From assembly GCF_030644225.1 (NCBI RefSeq), contig NZ_CP128650.1:2036001-2100000 (forward strand): a stretch of 64,000 nucleotides of DNA, given 5' to 3'. Origin of the DNA: Selenomonas dianae (lineage in GTDB: Bacteria; Bacillota; Negativicutes; Selenomonadales; Selenomonadaceae). Positions 61,728 through 64,000 of this stretch are shown piece after piece. The position numbers and the translations under genes are program-made. The notes beneath the pieces were generated by a model. The model searched no databases and was not told the origin of the DNA. It saw nothing but the letters and a program-made list of their open reading frames with translations. Within the stretch, counting starts at the first letter, position 1; every line of letters begins with the position of its first letter.

Positions 61728-64000
61728 ATAAGTCATCCTCATTCGGCGCGTCGATGTCGTCGAGCCCGCCGCGCATCAGGGATTCCACATCGTCAACCGG
61801 ATCATCCGCGCCGTCGATATGGGCGATGAGATCCGCCTCGTCGAGGGTCTCCTCCTCCGCTGCGTCCTCCTCATCGTAGGAGTCGGCGGGGGGAGGAGGC
61901 GGGTTGCCGCTCTCGTCCACGCCCTCCACGTCGAGATCGAGCGAGCGCGCCTTTTCCCCGATGTCCTCGTCCTCCTCGTCGCGGATCGCAATTTCCTTCG
62001 CATCCTCGTTGAGCACCTTGATGTCGAGACCGATTGCCTGCAGTTCCTTGATGAGCACCTTGAACGACTCGGGAACGCCCGGCTCGGGGATGTTGTCGCC
62101 CTTGACGATGGATTCGTATGCCTTGACACGACCCACGACATCGTCGGACTTCACGGTCAGAATTTCCTGCAAGGTGTATGCCGCGCCGTACGCCTCAAGC
62201 GCCCAGACCTCCATCTCGCCGAACCGCTGTCCGCCGAACTGTGCCTTGCCGCCCAGAGGCTGCTGGGTGACGAGCGAGTACGGTCCCGTGGAACGCGCGT
62301 GAATCTTATCATCGACGAGGTGGTGCAGCTTCAGCATATAGACGCAACCGACCGTGACGCGGTTCTCGAACGGCTCGCCCGTACGCCCGTCGTAGAGCAC
62401 CGTCTTGCCGTCGTCGGGCAGTCCCGCCGCGCGGATCGTACCGAATACATCGTCGTCGCCCGCACCGTCAAAGACGGGGGTCGCGATGTGGATGCCCGCC
62501 ACATCGGGGATGGGCATCCCGTTTTTATCAAAATCATAGCCCGCCGCACGGAGGTCGCTCTCCACCTGCGGATCGCCCGCCTTGATGCGCTGACCGAGCA
62601 CGCGGCACGCCATGCCGAGATGTGTTTCAAGCACCTGCCCGATGTTCATACGCGACGGAACGCCGAGCGGGTTCAGCACGATGTCCACAGGCGTACCGTC
62701 GGGCAGGAACGGCATATCCTCCTGGCGCATGATGCGCGAGACGACGCCCTTGTTGCCGTGACGGCCGGACATCTTGTCGCCGACCGAGATCTTGCGCTTC
62801 TGCGCGATGTAGACGCGTACGAGGCGGTTCACGCCCGGCGGGAGTTCGTCGTTGTTCTCGCGCGTAAAGATTTTCACGTCGATGATCTTGCCCGCCTCGC
62901 CGTGCGGCACGCGCAGCGAGGTGTCGCGCACCTCACGCGCCTTCTCGCCGAAGATCGCACGCAGGAGACGTTCCTCCGCCGTCAGCTCCGTCTCGCCCTT
63001 GGGCGTGACCTTGCCGACGAGGATGTCGCCGGGGCGCACATCCGCACCGATGGAGATGATGCCGTCCTCGTCGAGATCCTTGAGCGCGTCCTCCGCAACG
63101 TTCGGGATGTCGCGCGTGATCTCCTCGGGTCCGAGCTTTGTATCGCGTGCATCGCACTCGTACTCCTCGATGTGGATCGAGGTGTAGAGATCACGCTTGA
63201 CGAGATTTTCGCTGAGGAGAATCGCGTCCTCGTAGTTGTAGCCCTCCCACGGCATATAGGCGACGATGATGTTGTAGCCGAGCGCCAGCTCGCCGCTGTC
63301 GGTCGAGGGGCCGTCCGCGATGGGCTGCCCCTCCGTCACGCGGTCGCCGACGTAGACCAGAGGTTTCTGGTTGATGCACGTCGCCTGGTTCGATCGGACA
63401 AATTTTTGCAGTTTATAGCGGTCAAATGCGCCCTCGTCCGAGCGGACGGTAATCGCATCCGCCGTGACCTCCGTGACCTCGCCGCTGTGCTTTGCGAGCA
63501 CCATCACGCCCGAGTCGCACGCCGCCTTGTACTCCATGCCCGTCCCGACCAGAGGTGCCTGCGTCCGCAGGAGCGGCACTGCCTGACGCTGCATGTTCGC
63601 GCCCATGAGCGCACGGTTCGCATCGTCGTTTTCGAGGAACGGGATCATCGCCGTTGCGATGGAGAACACCTGACGCGGCGACACGTCCATATAGTCCACG
63701 CGGTCGCGCGGGTGCAGCCCCGTCTCCTCGTGGCAGCGCGCCGTAACGCGCTCGTTGACGAAGAACTCATGTTCATCCAGCGGCTCGTTCGCCTGTGCGA
63801 TGATGAGCTCGTCCTCCTCGTCCGCCGTCAGGTAGCGCACCTCGTCCGTCACGCGGCGGTGCTCCTTGTCCACACGGCGGTACGGGGTCTCCATAAAGCC
63901 GAACCGGTTCACGCGTGCATAGTTTGCGAGTGAGCCGATGAGGCCGATGTTCGGACCTTCGGGGGACTCGACCGGGCACATACGCCCATAGTGCGAGTTG
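61726..64000 (-). CDS. rpoB: RNA polymerase beta subunit, N-terminal part outside window
   Basis: Open at the right edge: codons upstream of 63981 read NSHYGR into [13 protein letters not shown], the rifampicin-region motif, so the gene continues beyond base 64000. Roughly 757 C-terminal residues are present, with [10 protein letters not shown]-type (here [14 protein letters not shown]), [15 protein letters not shown] and a [20 protein letters not shown] segment. The last 90 residues are a strongly acidic tail with a PPPPP stretch. The stop codon lies in the edge of repeat copy E. Confidence 0.98.
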   Translation of the reverse strand, partial: NSHYGRMCPVESPEGPNIGLIGSLANYARVNRFGFMETPYRRVDKEHRRVTDEVRYLTADEEDELIIAQANEPLDEHEFFVNERVTARCHEETGLHPRDRVDYMDVSPRQVFSIATAMIPFLENDDANRALMGANMQRQAVPLLRTQAPLVGTGMEYKAACDSGVMVLAKHSGEVTEVTADAITVRSDEGAFDRYKLQKFVRSNQATCINQKPLVYVGDRVTEGQPIADGPSTDSGELALGYNIIVAYMPWEGYNYEDAILLSENLVKRDLYTSIHIEEYECDARDTKLGPEEITRDIPNVAEDALKDLDEDGIISIGADVRPGDILVGKVTPKGETELTAEERLLRAIFGEKAREVRDTSLRVPHGEAGKIIDVKIFTRENNDELPPGVNRLVRVYIAQKRKISVGDKMSGRHGNKGVVSRIMRQEDMPFLPDGTPVDIVLNPLGVPSRMNIGQVLETHLGMACRVLGQRIKAGDPQVESDLRAAGYDFDKNGMPIPDVAGIHIATPVFDGAGDDDVFGTIRAAGLPDDGKTVLYDGRTGEPFENRVTVGCVYMLKLHHLVDDKIHARSTGPYSLVTQQPLGGKAQFGGQRFGEMEVWALEAYGAAYTLQEILTVKSDDVVGRVKAYESIVKGDNIPEPGVPESFKVLIKELQAIGLDIKVLNEDAKEIAIRDEEDEDIGEKARSLDLDVEGVDESGNPPPPPADSYDEEDAAEEETLDEADLIAHIDGADDPVDDVESLMRGGLDDIDAPNEDDL

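Overview
The window looks like a chromosome segment of a Selenomonas-type member of the Negativicutes (diderm Firmicutes). The basis is GC-rich coding sequence, a Firmicutes-style flagellar operon (flgM-flgN-flgK-flgL-DUF6470-fliW-csrA-flaG), a cell-surface polysaccharide/LPS-type sugar locus, a B12-dependent methylmalonyl-CoA mutase operon (succinate-propionate interconversion) and rpoB-rpoC. The assignment is from gene content and protein motifs read by eye; no database search was possible. No tRNA, rRNA, CRISPR array, insertion sequence with a transposase, or prophage was seen.

Layout. 1-6.7 kb (minus strand): late flagellar operon with a sigma-28-like promoter before flgM and two flgN-like chaperone genes in tandem. 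6.7-11.9 kb: a P1B-type ATPase with two HMA-type proteins and a small membrane protein, divergent from a YibE/F permease; the shared intergenic region carries a perfect 12-bp inverted repeat and Fur-like hexamers. 12-31.2 kb (minus strand): a roughly 19-kb surface-glycan cluster headed by a YitT-family gene. It encodes CDP-glucose 4,6-dehydratase (RfbG), a NeuB-type synthase, a KdsC-like phosphatase, a ThDP enzyme, two radical SAM/SPASM proteins, two FkbM methyltransferases that each contain a G9 tract, a C-methyltransferase, an epimerase/reductase, RfbH and two glycosyltransferases. An AT-richer AAA-ATPase/HEPN pair with its own promoter sits inside it, directly before rfbH.

31.3-34.2 kb (plus): fructose uptake and phosphorylation (fruK, fruA). 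34.2-43.5 kb (minus): a reduced chemoreceptor-like protein, an MsrA-like protein without the usual catalytic cysteine, meaB-mutB-mutA behind a cobalamin riboswitch, and a 3D-domain protein that has lost part of its active site. 43.8-48.9 kb: tatD, metG, a DUF234-type ATPase and rsmI. 49-53.5 kb (plus): an ArlRS/OmpR-type two-component system, rfbD and sstT. 53.6-57.1 kb (minus): a dUTPase-fold membrane protein, a full-length chemoreceptor and bioY. 57.2-57.4 kb: a tiny hydrophobic peptide gene not seen in ordinary gene lists. 57.5-64 kb: rpoC and the 3' part of rpoB.

Scattered through the window are four full copies and one internally deleted copy of a 160-170 bp intergenic element with imperfect terminal inverted repeats, including one wedged between rpoB and rpoC. 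The candidates I consider most worth following are the ATPase-HEPN module in the glycan operon, the two G9 contingency tracts, this repeat family, and the membrane-anchored dUTPase-like protein.
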